Shown in pieces: positions 53,610 through 61,161 of a stretch of DNA of 64,000 nucleotides; the stretch's first letter is position 1, and each line of letters begins with the position of its first letter. Source of the DNA: an uncultured Microbacteriaceae bacterium (lineage in GTDB: Bacteria; Actinomycetota; Actinomycetes; Actinomycetales; Microbacteriaceae); NCBI GenBank assembly GCA_947487835.1, contig CANKXX010000007.1, positions 62,001-126,000 of the forward strand, read 5' to 3'. The notes under the pieces are model-generated. The model was not told the DNA's origin and did no database searches. It saw nothing but the letters and a program-made list of their open reading frames with translations. The translations under genes were made by a program, and so were the position numbers.

Positions 53610-53680
53610 ATTCAGGCTGTGCTGCGACACGCCGCGTTTCGGGAGTGCCTAAGCGCGGCGTGTCGCAGTGGAGCCTGAAT
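53610..53680. repeat. Palindromic element class C, possible terminator
   Basis: Two 27-base arms (53610-53636 and 53654-53680) match at 24 of 27 positions: ATTCAGGCT, a 3-base internal bulge, then a perfect 15-bp CTGCGACACGCCGCG stem, with a 17-base loop. It lies between converging genes and can end both transcripts. The sequence style suggests a REP-like repeat; only this copy is seen in the window. Confidence 0.75.
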
Positions 53681-53705
53681 TCGGAACAGTGTGCCGGAGG
53701 CGGCC

Positions 53706-55271
53706 CTACCCCAGGGAGAGCTCCAGGGTGACGAAGGAGTGCGGCGGCAGGGTCACCCGGAGCCCGGTGTCCGTGGCCTCCGCGCCGTCGAAGTCGCGCG
53801 GCGCCACCGAGTCCAGGTGCTCCGGCGCGTTGTGGTCCTGCAGCGTGTCCGCGGTGAGGATGCGGCCCCGCACGGCGGTGACATCGCGGCCCCGAAGGTC
53901 GAACGACACCTCGCGCGGGCTCCCGGCATCGAGGTTGCTGACCGAGACGAGCGCGGTGTCGCCCTTCACGCTCGCGGAGGCGGAGAGCGTCCGCAGCTCC
54001 CCGCCCTCGACCTGGCGCTCCGCCACGCCCTGCAGGTGCACGTCGAGGGACGCCGCATCCTGATGCCCCTTGTTCATCTCGAACACGTGGTACGTGGGCG
54101 TGAGGACCAGGCTCTCGCCGTCCGTGAGGAGCATGGCCTGCAGCACGTTGACCGTCTGCGCGATGTTCGCCATGATCAACCGTTCCGCGTGGCGGTGGAA
54201 GATGTCGAAGTGCAGGCTCGCGACGAGGGCGTCACGCAGCGTGTTCTGCTGGAACAGGAAGCCCGGGTTCGTGCCCGGCTCGACGTTCCACCAGGTGCCC
54301 CACTCGTCGAGCACGAGGCCGACGCGCTTCTTCGGGTCGTAGCAGTCCATGACCCGAGAGTGGCCCGCGATGATCTCGTCCACGCGCTGCGCGTTGAGCA
54401 TCGTCAGGTAGTACTCGTCGTCGGTGAACACGAGCGCGTTGCCCTTGTCCTCCCACGGTCCGGGGATCGTGTAGTAGTGGAACGACACCGCCTGGAAGTA
54501 GCTCTTCGGCTCGCGCTGGCAGCCGAGGCAGTTCATGGACTCCATGAGCGTCCTCGTCCAGGAGTAGTCGTCGTCCTGGGCGCCGGCGGCGATGCGGTAC
54601 AGCGTGTTGTCGCCGTGGTCGCGGCAGTACGTCGAGTAGCGGCGGGCCTCGTCCGTGTATGCCTGCGCGCTCATGTTGCCGCCGCAGCCCCACGCCTCGT
54701 TTCCGATGCCCCAGAACGGCACGCGCCACGCCTTCTCGCGTCCGTTCTGCTTGCGCAGCCGCACCATGGGGCTGTCCCCGTCGCGGGTCAGGTACTCCAC
54801 CCACTCGCTCATCTCGCGCACGGTGCCGCTGCCCACGTTGCCGCTGATGTAGGGGTCCGCGCCGAGGAGCTCGCACAGGGCCATGAACTCGTGCGTGCCG
54901 AAGTGGTTGTTCTCCTCCACGTTGCCCCAGTGCGTGTTGACCATGCTCGGCCGCTCCTCCTTGGGGCCGATGCCGTCCATCCAGTGGTACTCGTCGGCGA
55001 AGCAGCCTCCCGGCCAGCGGAGGTTGGGGATGTTCAGCGCACGCAGCGCCTCGACGACGTCGAGCCGGATGCCGCCCTCGTTCGGGATGTCGCTGTCCTC
55101 GCCGACGTAGAACCCGTCGTAGATGCACCGGCCGAGGTGCTCCGCGAAGTGGCCGTAAACGTGCCGGCTGATCCGCGGCCCCTCGAGGTCGAGATTGATT
55201 ACGGCGCGGACCGGGGTGTCGGTCACCGTCGATTCGGCGGCTGCTGCGGGGGCGGTGGTGTCCTGGGGCAT
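53706..55271 (-). CDS. GH51 alpha-L-arabinofuranosidase
   Basis: 521 residues, glycoside hydrolase family 51, releasing arabinose from plant arabinan or arabinoxylan oligosaccharides. N-terminal signatures ISRHVYGHFAEHLGRCIYDG and NLRWPGGCFADEYHW are intact. The acid/base Glu is in WGIGNEAWGCGGN and the nucleophile Glu in VLDEWGTWWNVEPG. No signal peptide, so it acts inside the cell on imported oligosaccharides. Candidate -10 TACTAT lies about 60 bases upstream. No transporter is adjacent. Confidence 0.95.
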   Translation of the reverse strand: MPQDTTAPAAAAESTVTDTPVRAVINLDLEGPRISRHVYGHFAEHLGRCIYDGFYVGEDSDIPNEGGIRLDVVEALRALNIPNLRWPGGCFADEYHWMDGIGPKEERPSMVNTHWGNVEENNHFGTHEFMALCELLGADPYISGNVGSGTVREMSEWVEYLTRDGDSPMVRLRKQNGREKAWRVPFWGIGNEAWGCGGNMSAQAYTDEARRYSTYCRDHGDNTLYRIAAGAQDDDYSWTRTLMESMNCLGCQREPKSYFQAVSFHYYTIPGPWEDKGNALVFTDDEYYLTMLNAQRVDEIIAGHSRVMDCYDPKKRVGLVLDEWGTWWNVEPGTNPGFLFQQNTLRDALVASLHFDIFHRHAERLIMANIAQTVNVLQAMLLTDGESLVLTPTYHVFEMNKGHQDAASLDVHLQGVAERQVEGGELRTLSASASVKGDTALVSVSNLDAGSPREVSFDLRGRDVTAVRGRILTADTLQDHNAPEHLDSVAPRDFDGAEATDTGLRVTLPPHSFVTLELSLG

Positions 55272-55477
55272 GCGCGGATCCTGATCGTCGAGTGCGTGGC
55301 GTGTGCGACCCGGCCGGATGACGGGCGACAGTGCGCAATAGTAACGACGGGACCACGCGGTGGCGCGGGCAGGCGGAAACGGTCGAGCCGCGGGTTCCTA
55401 CGGCGATGTGGACGACGCCGCTACAGCCCAACCGCTCCGATAACCGCGGGCGATCGGCGCCGCTATGCCCCCGCGGG
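55272..55477. other. Gap between arabinofuranosidase and FmdB-like genes
   Basis: 206 bases. The arabinofuranosidase leader and promoter occupy the first 70; the rest is non-coding with no recognised repeat or hairpin strong enough to name. Confidence 0.4.
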
Positions 55478-55879
55478 CTACTTCGAGGAGGAGGAGCCGC
55501 TCGAGCTCGACGATCCGCCGCCGGACGAGGATCCGGCGCTCGAGGACGAGGATCCGCCGCTGGATCCCGACGAGCCGGAGCCGGAGGATCCCGACGAGGA
55601 GGACGACGAGTCGCCGCCGGAGGACTTCGAGGACTCGGACGACCCGGACGACGAGGACGAACCGGTCGAGGACGACTTCGAGCCCGACAACTTCGTGCCC
55701 GAGGTGCGGGAGTCGGTGCGGTAGAAGCCGGAGCCGTTGAAAGTGACGCCGATGGGCGAGAAGACCTTGCGCAGCACGCCGCCGCACACGGGGCACTCGG
55801 TGAGCGAGGCGTCGGTCATGGACTGCTGGATGTCGAAGGCGTTGCCGCACTCGGTGCAGCGGTAGGAATAGGTGGGCAC
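55478..55879 (-). CDS. FmdB-family zinc-ribbon protein with serine-rich tail
   Basis: 133 residues. The first 55 are the FmdB zinc ribbon (MPTYSYRCTECGNAFDIQQS and ECPVCGGVLRKVF, four Cys). The last 75 are almost pure Ser and Gly with some Lys, unusually long for the family. FmdB proteins are putative regulators or RNA-associated ribbons with unclear roles. It lies 6 bases after the 5-FTHF cyclo-ligase gene and shares its transcript, the usual actinobacterial order. Confidence 0.88.
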   Translation of the reverse strand: MPTYSYRCTECGNAFDIQQSMTDASLTECPVCGGVLRKVFSPIGVTFNGSGFYRTDSRTSGTKLSGSKSSSTGSSSSSGSSESSKSSGGDSSSSSSGSSGSGSSGSSGGSSSSSAGSSSGGGSSSSSGSSSSK

Positions 55880-55885
55880 GGTGTC

Positions 55886-56464
55886 CTAGAAGGTGAGGAT
55901 GCGAGTCGGGGTGACGATCCCGTTGACGGGCTGGTCGTGCACCTCGCGCGGCACGGAGTCCACGAATTCGGAATCGAACACTACAGCGTAGACCGGCGGA
56001 CAGGCCTCCATGGACCCGAGGGTCTTGTCGAAGTAGCCGCGGCCCCAGCCCATCCGCATGCCCTGCTCGTCCACGGCGGCGGCGGGCACGATGATGAGGT
56101 CCACCTGGTTGATCGCGATGGGCCCGAGAACCTCGCCGATCGGCTCCGGCATGCCGAAGAGCCCCTCGGTCTCCTCCTCGGCTCGGCTCACGGTCCAGTC
56201 GAGCAGGCCGTCCTCCCGGGAGATCGGGAACAGCACCCGCAGACTGTTGCGGTTCGCCCACTCGAGGAACGGCCTCGTGCTCGGTTCGTCCGTCGCGGAG
56301 AGGTAGCACGCTATGGACTTGGCCCGGTGTGTCGAGGCGAGGTCGATGAGGTTGCGCGTGAGGCCGTCGGTGGCCGCATCGCGCTCCGAAGAGGTGAGAT
56401 TGCGGCGGCGCTCGCGCAGTTCCATGCGCAGCGCCCGCTTGCGATGACTCGCCTCGGTAACCAT
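55886..56464 (-). CDS. 5-formyltetrahydrofolate cyclo-ligase
   Basis: About 192 residues. Converts 5-formyl-THF to 5,10-methenyl-THF with ATP. The ATP/Mg motif MRMGWGRGYFDKTLG is diagnostic, with RKRALRMELRERRRNL at the N-terminus and VDLIIVPAAAVDEQG before the motif. The ATG at 56464 is chosen because TAAAAT lies 7 bases upstream; an in-frame start 7 codons earlier would fall inside that promoter. Divergent from galU. Confidence 0.93.
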   Translation of the reverse strand: MVTEASHRKRALRMELRERRRNLTSSERDAATDGLTRNLIDLASTHRAKSIACYLSATDEPSTRPFLEWANRNSLRVLFPISREDGLLDWTVSRAEEETEGLFGMPEPIGEVLGPIAINQVDLIIVPAAAVDEQGMRMGWGRGYFDKTLGSMEACPPVYAVVFDSEFVDSVPREVHDQPVNGIVTPTRILTF

Positions 56465-56505
56465 GGCGACGATTTTAGTTAACAAATCTCGATAGCCTGT
56501 CCCTC
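56465..56505. promoter_or_regulatory. Compact divergent leaderless promoters
   Basis: Only 41 bases separate two divergent starts. TAGCCT (56493-56498) is 7 bases from the galU ATG, and TAAAAT (minus strand, about 56472-56477) is 7 bases from the cyclo-ligase ATG. The two -10 boxes face away from each other, with little room for separate -35 boxes. Confidence 0.7.
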
Positions 56506-57402
56506 ATGGCTTCTCACATCACCAAGGCCGTTATTCCTGCCGCAGGCCTCGGCACTCGCTTCCTGCCCGCGACGAAAGCGATGCCGAAGGAGATGCTGCC
56601 CGTCGTGGATCGCCCGGCGATCCAGTACGTGGTGGAGGAGGCGGTGACGGCCGGCCTCAACGACGTGCTCATGATCACGGGCCGCAACAAGAACGCGCTG
56701 GAGAACCACTTCGACCGCAACACCGAGCTCGAGGCGACCCTGCTGCAGAAGGGCGACAGCGAGCGCCTGCGCAAGGTGAACGAGTCCACCGACCTCGCCG
56801 ACATGCACTACGTGCGCCAGGGCGACCCCAAGGGCCTCGGCCACGCCGTGCTCCGCGCCGCCATGCACGTCGGCCGCGAGCCCTTCGCCGTGCTGCTCGG
56901 CGATGACATCATCGACGCCCGCGACCCGCTGCTGACGAAGATGATCGCGGAGCAGATCGGCCGTAACGCCAGCATCATCGCGTTGATGGAGGTCGACCCC
57001 GCCCAGACCCACCTGTACGGCGTCGCCACCGTCGAGGAGACGGACGACCCCGACGTGGTTCGCGTGACCGGGCTCGTGGAGAAGCCCGCCCCGGGCACCT
57101 CTCCGTCGAACCTCGCGATCATCGGCCGCTACGTGCTGCGCCCCGAGGTCTTCGACGTGCTCGAGAAGACCCCTCCGGGCAAGGGCGGGGAGATCCAGCT
57201 GACGGACGCGCTCGAGAAGCTCGCCGGCGCGCCGGAGTGGACTGGCGGCGTGTACGGCGTCGTCTTCCGCGGACGCCGCTACGACACCGGCGACCGGCTC
57301 GACTACCTGAAGGCCATCGTGCAGCTCGCGTCGGACCACGAGGACCTGGGCGACGACTTCCGCCCGTGGCTGCAGGAGTTCTCACAGAAGCTGGACGGCT
57401 AA
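56506..57402 (+). CDS. galU: UTP-glucose-1-phosphate uridylyltransferase
   Basis: 298 residues. Makes UDP-glucose for wall and storage polymers. The nucleotide-binding start KAVIPAAGLGTRFLPATKAM, the metal site in VLLGDDIID, the catalytic VEKPAPG and GGEIQLTDAL are all as expected. Predicted leaderless from TAGCCT at 7 bases. It heads the galU-rimJ-glpR group, where galU is commonly found in actinobacteria. Confidence 0.96.
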   Translation: MASHITKAVIPAAGLGTRFLPATKAMPKEMLPVVDRPAIQYVVEEAVTAGLNDVLMITGRNKNALENHFDRNTELEATLLQKGDSERLRKVNESTDLADMHYVRQGDPKGLGHAVLRAAMHVGREPFAVLLGDDIIDARDPLLTKMIAEQIGRNASIIALMEVDPAQTHLYGVATVEETDDPDVVRVTGLVEKPAPGTSPSNLAIIGRYVLRPEVFDVLEKTPPGKGGEIQLTDALEKLAGAPEWTGGVYGVVFRGRRYDTGDRLDYLKAIVQLASDHEDLGDDFRPWLQEFSQKLDG

Positions 57403-57436
57403 CCGCGCGGTCCGCGTGGTGCGGGGTTCAGAAGAC

Positions 57437-58099
57437 GTGCCGGCAACGATTCCGACGCTCCGGGAGGGGCACATCTCGATCCGCCCTGTGCGGGTGCGGG
57501 ATGCGCGCGCCCTCGAGCGCGAGCTCGTGCAGAACCGGTCCTGGCTGCGGCAGTGGGAGGCGACGAGCCCCCACGCGCCGCTGTCCTTCGACGCCCGCGC
57601 CAGCATCCGCTCGCTCCAGGCCAACGCGCGGGCCGGCCTCGGCCTGCCGTTCATCATCGAGTACGACGGCGAGCTGGCCGGGCAGCTGAACGTGTCCGGC
57701 ATCAGTTATGGGTCGCTGTCCTCCGCCACGATCGGCTACTGGGTCGCGGAGCGCTTCGCGGGCAAGAACGCGACGCCCATCTCGGTCGCGCTGGCCACGG
57801 ACTACTGCTTCTACCAGCTCGGGCTGCACCGGATGGAGATCTGCATCCGGCCCGAGAACGCCCCGTCGCTGCGGGTGGTGGAGAAGCTCGGCTTCCGGTA
57901 CGAGGGCCTCCGACGCCGGTACATCCACATCAACGGGGAGTGGCGCGACCACTTCTGCTTCGCGCTCGTGACCGAGGAGCTCGACACGGGCGTGCTGCGC
58001 CGCTGGCTCGATCGCGACGTGCCCACGGAGGCCGCCGCCATCCCGCAGGCCGACCGCGACGCCGCCGCGAACCCGCTCCCGATCGCCCGCCGCCGCTGA
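57437..58099 (+). CDS. RimJ/RimL-type GNAT acetyltransferase
   Basis: About 220 residues. GNAT fold with ISIRPVRVRDARALER at the start, the acetyl-CoA loop region YWVAERFAGKNATPISVALA and the RimJ signature LHRMEICIRPENAPSLRVVE then KLGFRYEGLRRRYIHINGEW. Expected to acetylate N-termini (in E. coli, ribosomal S5). The start is chosen at GTG 57437; another GTG at 57416 is possible and neither has a clear ribosome-binding site. The C-terminal 25 residues are Ala-rich. Confidence 0.88.
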   Translation: MPATIPTLREGHISIRPVRVRDARALERELVQNRSWLRQWEATSPHAPLSFDARASIRSLQANARAGLGLPFIIEYDGELAGQLNVSGISYGSLSSATIGYWVAERFAGKNATPISVALATDYCFYQLGLHRMEICIRPENAPSLRVVEKLGFRYEGLRRRYIHINGEWRDHFCFALVTEELDTGVLRRWLDRDVPTEAAAIPQADRDAAANPLPIARRR

Positions 58100-58126
58100 C
58101 GCGAGCCCGGGTTCCGGTCGCCCCTC

Positions 58127-58192
58127 CCCGTGAGGTGCCCGACTCGGTCCCGAATCCGGCGCGGGAAGCGCCGAATTCGGCACCTCGACGGC
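58127..58192. repeat. Dispersed palindromic repeat class B, copy 2
   Basis: Left arm GAGGTGCCCGACTCGGTCC (58132-58150) is identical to the one at 40.7 kb. It continues into CGAATCCGGCGC, which pairs with GCGCCGAATTCGG (58169-58181), and the outer GAGGTG pairs with CACCTC (58182-58187), so the hairpin has an asymmetric internal loop. It lies between rimJ and the glpR-like gene and could attenuate read-through. Confidence 0.75.
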
Positions 58193-58259
58193 GTTTCCGG
58201 GACAACACACCCCGGCCGCTTCGGCCGCCCGCAGCCGCCTGACTCCTAACGTGGGGAGC

Positions 58260-59240
58260 ATGGAGTTCGGCGGCATCATCATCGCGCTTTCGGCGCTGCT
58301 TTGGCTGGCATATCTGCTGCCGACGTGGCTGCGCAGGCGGCAGTACCTGGCGACGGAACGGAACGCGGTGCGCCTGCAGCAGACGCTGCGCATTCTCGCG
58401 GAGACGGCGGAGGTTCCGGACGAGGTCCGGGCCGAGACGTCCGCCCGGAGCGTCGCCGAGCAGCAGCGCGCCCTGCGCCGGGCCGCCGAGGAGGCTGAGG
58501 CCGCCGCCCGGGCCCGGGACGCCGCCGCCGCGCGGGCCCTGCCGAAGGTTGCCCCGCAGACCGTCGCGTCGCCCACCGCAGCCGTGCGACTGCGCCGCAC
58601 CCGCCTCACCGCGACGGGCGTGCTCGCGCTCGCCCTGATCGGGATCGTCGTCGGGCTCGGCCAGGTCGCATCCGCCGGCGCCTGGGGTCTGCTCGTGGTC
58701 AGCTCGATCGCCGCCATGCTCGCCCTCGCCGGGCTGCAGCGGATGTCGCGGATCGCCCAGGCCCGCAGGGTGGCCCAGACGCCCGTGCGTCGCGTCGTGC
58801 AGACCGCGTTCCCCGACTTCGGCGACCAGCAGGCCCCGCAGGCCGCGGAGCCCGCCGCCGAGGCGCAGCCGTGGACGCCGGTCCCCGTGCCGAAGCCCCT
58901 CTACCTCTCCCGCTCCGCCGCCCCCGCCGCGACCGCATCGGATGCCGGATCCGCCGAGCGCGAGCTGGCCGCCGCCCTCGCCGCCGCGGACCGCGCCCTG
59001 CGTCAGGCGCACCAGGAGCCCGAGATCGCTCAGCTTCCCGCCGCCGAGCAGCAGAGAGTCGAGCAGCAGCCCAACCAGCCCGCCGCCGAGCGCCAGCCGG
59101 CCGTCCAGGCCGTTCCGGTGGCCGTGGAGGCCCCGGCCGCGCCGCCCAGCCGCTTCGCCCGCATGGGCATCGTGGAGGAGGCCCAGCCGGGCATGGCCGA
59201 CCTCGACGCGGTGCTCCGCCGCCGCCGCCGGGCGAGCTAG
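58260..59240 (+). CDS. GlpR/SepX-like divisome membrane protein
   Basis: 326 residues. One N-terminal helix (MEFGGIIIALSALLWLAYLL), a basic/coiled Ala-Arg region, two central helices (about 115-160), then a long Ala/Pro/Gln-rich cytoplasmic tail ending LDAVLRRRRRAS. Position after galU and rimJ and this architecture match GlpR of corynebacteria, the membrane receptor for gephyrin-like Glp, and streptomycete SepX, both division proteins. The usual glp (moeA-like) gene is absent between galU and rimJ. TAACGT lies 7 bases before the ATG. Assignment rests on synteny and topology. Confidence 0.72.
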   Translation: MEFGGIIIALSALLWLAYLLPTWLRRRQYLATERNAVRLQQTLRILAETAEVPDEVRAETSARSVAEQQRALRRAAEEAEAAARARDAAAARALPKVAPQTVASPTAAVRLRRTRLTATGVLALALIGIVVGLGQVASAGAWGLLVVSSIAAMLALAGLQRMSRIAQARRVAQTPVRRVVQTAFPDFGDQQAPQAAEPAAEAQPWTPVPVPKPLYLSRSAAPAATASDAGSAERELAAALAAADRALRQAHQEPEIAQLPAAEQQRVEQQPNQPAAERQPAVQAVPVAVEAPAAPPSRFARMGIVEEAQPGMADLDAVLRRRRRAS

Positions 59241-59320
59241 GCGGCAGCCGGCCTCGTCGGCCGTCGCAGCCCGGGTGTCATTCGCACCTGCCGGGTCGTG
59301 ATAATCTCGACAGGCAGTTT

Positions 59321-59396
59321 GGGGCTATGGCGCAGTTGGTAGCGCGTCTCGTTCGCAATGAGAAGGTCAGGGGTTCGAATCCCCTTAGCTCCACCA
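59321..59396 (+). tRNA. tRNA-Ala (anticodon CGC)
   Basis: Full cloverleaf with acceptor GGGGCTA/TAGCTCC, D-stem GCGC, anticodon stem TCTCG/TGAGA around TTCGCAA (anticodon CGC), T-arm AGGGG-TTCGAAT-CCCCT and an encoded CCA end. TAATCT at about 59302 is a likely -10. Confidence 0.97.
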
Positions 59397-59398
59397 CA

Positions 59399-59428
59399 GA
59401 AGGGCCGGTCCGCGAGGACCGGCCCTTC
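59399..59428. terminator. Bidirectional terminator after tRNA-Ala
   Basis: GAAGGGCCGGTCC pairs perfectly with its complement (59416-59428) around a GCGA loop, immediately after the tRNA CCA and 35 bases from the end of the converging DUF427 gene. Confidence 0.93.
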
Positions 59429-59462
59429 GTCGTTACCCCGGACGAGCCGGGTGCGGTGCGCG

Positions 59463-59957
59463 TCACCAGCCGAGGGTGCCGGGGCTCCCCTTGAACGGTC
59501 CGACGACGCGGGACGTGATCCAGCCGCCATAGAACGTGCCCTCCTGCGGCACGACCCGCTCGCCGTTCACCTCGCAGGAGTCCATCGCCGCCGGGTAGAG
59601 GGAGACGTGGTCCGCGAGCGCCTCGTAGCCGGCCAGGGGGCTGCGGTAGATCCAGGCGGCGCGCTCGGCCACGGCGCCGCCCGCCCGCACGTCGAAGTAG
59701 GCCGCGCGGCCCTTGTACTCGCACATCGACGAGCCGGCGGCCGAGACGAGCGCGCCGGGCGCGAAGGCGGAGATCGGCAGGTAGTAGGCCGGCGGGTGGC
59801 TCGTCTCGAGCACGCGGAGCGCGCTGCGGGTGTCGACGACGACCTCGCCGCCGAGCCGCACCACGACGCGCTCGGTGGTCTCCTCGACGCGCGGCGGGCG
59901 GGGGTAGTCCCACACCGACTCCTGGTCGGGGCCGGGCTGGATGCGTGTGATGGTCAT
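59463..59957 (-). CDS. DUF427 protein
   Basis: 164 residues of the DUF427 beta-rich fold: VWDYPRPPRVEETTERVVVR, SHPPAYYLPISA, SMCEYKGRAAYFDV, RAAWIYRSPLAGYEALADHV, DHVSLYPAAMDSC. The family is widespread with no established activity. The ATG has TAGGTT 7 bases upstream on the minus strand, fitting the leaderless rule; a longer in-frame start is not supported. Length is typical. Confidence 0.9.
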   Translation of the reverse strand: MTITRIQPGPDQESVWDYPRPPRVEETTERVVVRLGGEVVVDTRSALRVLETSHPPAYYLPISAFAPGALVSAAGSSMCEYKGRAAYFDVRAGGAVAERAAWIYRSPLAGYEALADHVSLYPAAMDSCEVNGERVVPQEGTFYGGWITSRVVGPFKGSPGTLGW

Positions 59958-60020
59958 GCGGCCCAACCTAGGCAGCCGCGCTGAGCGCACGCCGACCGCG
60001 GACGGGGGGCCGACGGCGAG

Positions 60021-60048
60021 GACCGCCGACCGCCGACCGCCGACCGCC
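60021..60048. repeat. Heptamer tandem repeat
   Basis: Four perfect head-to-tail copies of GACCGCC (60021-60048) inside a 181-base gap between the DUF427 and DUF664 genes. Flanking sequence continues the theme imperfectly (GACGG, GCCGGCG). Likely prone to copy-number change; no function seen. Confidence 0.85.
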
Positions 60049-60138
60049 GGCGAGGAGGCGTAGGTTCGCTGAGGACCGCGTACCTGTACACGCACGGACA
60101 CGGAACCTACAGACGCACGGACCTACGGAGGGCGGAGC

Positions 60139-60651
60139 ATGGCGATCGACGACATCCTCATCGACGGATTCGACCGGGTGCGCCAGACGGTGCACTCCAC
60201 GCTGAAGCGCGTGACCGAGGATCAGCTCGTCTACCGTGCAGACCCCGAGTCCAACACGGTGGCGTGGCTCGTCTGGCACCTGACCCGCGTGCAGGACGAC
60301 CACATCGCCGAGGCGTTCGGACGCGAGCAGGTGTGGACGGCCAGCGGCTGGGTCGAGCGGTTCCAGCTGCCGTTCACCCCGGACGAGACCGGCTACGGCC
60401 AGAGCGCCGAGGAGGTCGGCGCCGTGCGCGCCTCCGCCGAGAACCTCGCGGGTTACCTCGACGCCGTGCACGCGCGGACGGTGGAGTGCCTGCGCGGCAT
60501 CGACGAGTCCGACCTCGAGCGGGTCGTCGACGACTCCTACGACCCGCCGGTCACGCTCGCCGTGCGCCTCATGAGCGTGCTCTCCGACGACCTGCAGCAC
60601 GCCGGACAGGCCGCATACGTGCTCGGAATCTCACGCCGCGCCGGATCGTGA
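60139..60651 (+). CDS. DUF664/DinB-family putative metal-dependent transferase
   Basis: 170 residues, a DinB-like four-helix bundle. The metal-binding His residues can be placed in AWLVWHLTRVQDDHIAEAF (two) and DDLQHAGQAAYVLG (one). The DinB superfamily in actinobacteria includes mycothiol-dependent transferases and isomerases, which makes a thiol-transfer role plausible but unproven. GGAGGGCGGAG lies upstream of the ATG. The DUF7882 copy 3 gene follows after 69 bases. Confidence 0.88.
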   Translation: MAIDDILIDGFDRVRQTVHSTLKRVTEDQLVYRADPESNTVAWLVWHLTRVQDDHIAEAFGREQVWTASGWVERFQLPFTPDETGYGQSAEEVGAVRASAENLAGYLDAVHARTVECLRGIDESDLERVVDDSYDPPVTLAVRLMSVLSDDLQHAGQAAYVLGISRRAGS

Positions 60652-60720
60652 CGCTGCACTAGAGTGTGGGCACGCGCCCTCACTCCGGGCGCCCCAGCAT
60701 CGACGCACAGGGGCAGCGAT

Positions 60721-61089
60721 ATGGGCACGCTGATGTACGGGGCCAACATCGAGGTCACTATCGACGACCGCACGCTCACGCACCTCCAGATCGTGATCAC
60801 GGGCAAGCTGCGCCGCGGCGAGTGCTTCTTCTTCAGCTGGCACGACTCCGCGGCCGTCGGCGGGGGCCGCAGCGCGATCTGGCTGAGCCGCAGCACGCCG
60901 GTCCAGTTCCACATGCAGGAGCAGGAGAAGGTGGCGGTCAACCGCGAGTGGCTGGAGCTGCTCATGACGAGCGCGAACTCGTCGTCCGGGCTGCAGTACC
61001 TGCCCGAGCCGGGCCAGGAGCCGCATCAGCCGGGAGCGCACCTGCATCATCGCCCTGTCACTACTGAAGCGCCCGCCCAGGCCAAGTAA
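60721..61089 (+). CDS. DUF7882-family protein, copy 3
   Basis: 122 residues: MGTLMYGANIEVTIDDRTLT, THLQIVITGKLRRGECFFFS, RSAIWLSRSTPVQFHM, NREWLELLMTSANSSSGL. It is the third member in the window, more diverged in the middle than the 31-kb pair, with a His/Pro-rich tail. The conserved DDRTL-HLQ-KLRR-SW-SxIWL-NREW-LM-SAN pattern defines the family. Function unknown; no membrane segment or signal peptide. Confidence 0.85.
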   Translation: MGTLMYGANIEVTIDDRTLTHLQIVITGKLRRGECFFFSWHDSAAVGGGRSAIWLSRSTPVQFHMQEQEKVAVNREWLELLMTSANSSSGLQYLPEPGQEPHQPGAHLHHRPVTTEAPAQAK

Positions 61090-61161
61090 CGTCGGTGGTC
61101 ACCCAGTAGCATCGATCCCGCAGTGGCCGGACTGCTCCCCGAACGACCGTGAGGAGCACTG

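Noticed and set aside
60021-60048. CRISPR-like repeats
   Set aside because: Only a 7-base perfect tandem repeat without spacers; no array or cas gene anywhere in the window.
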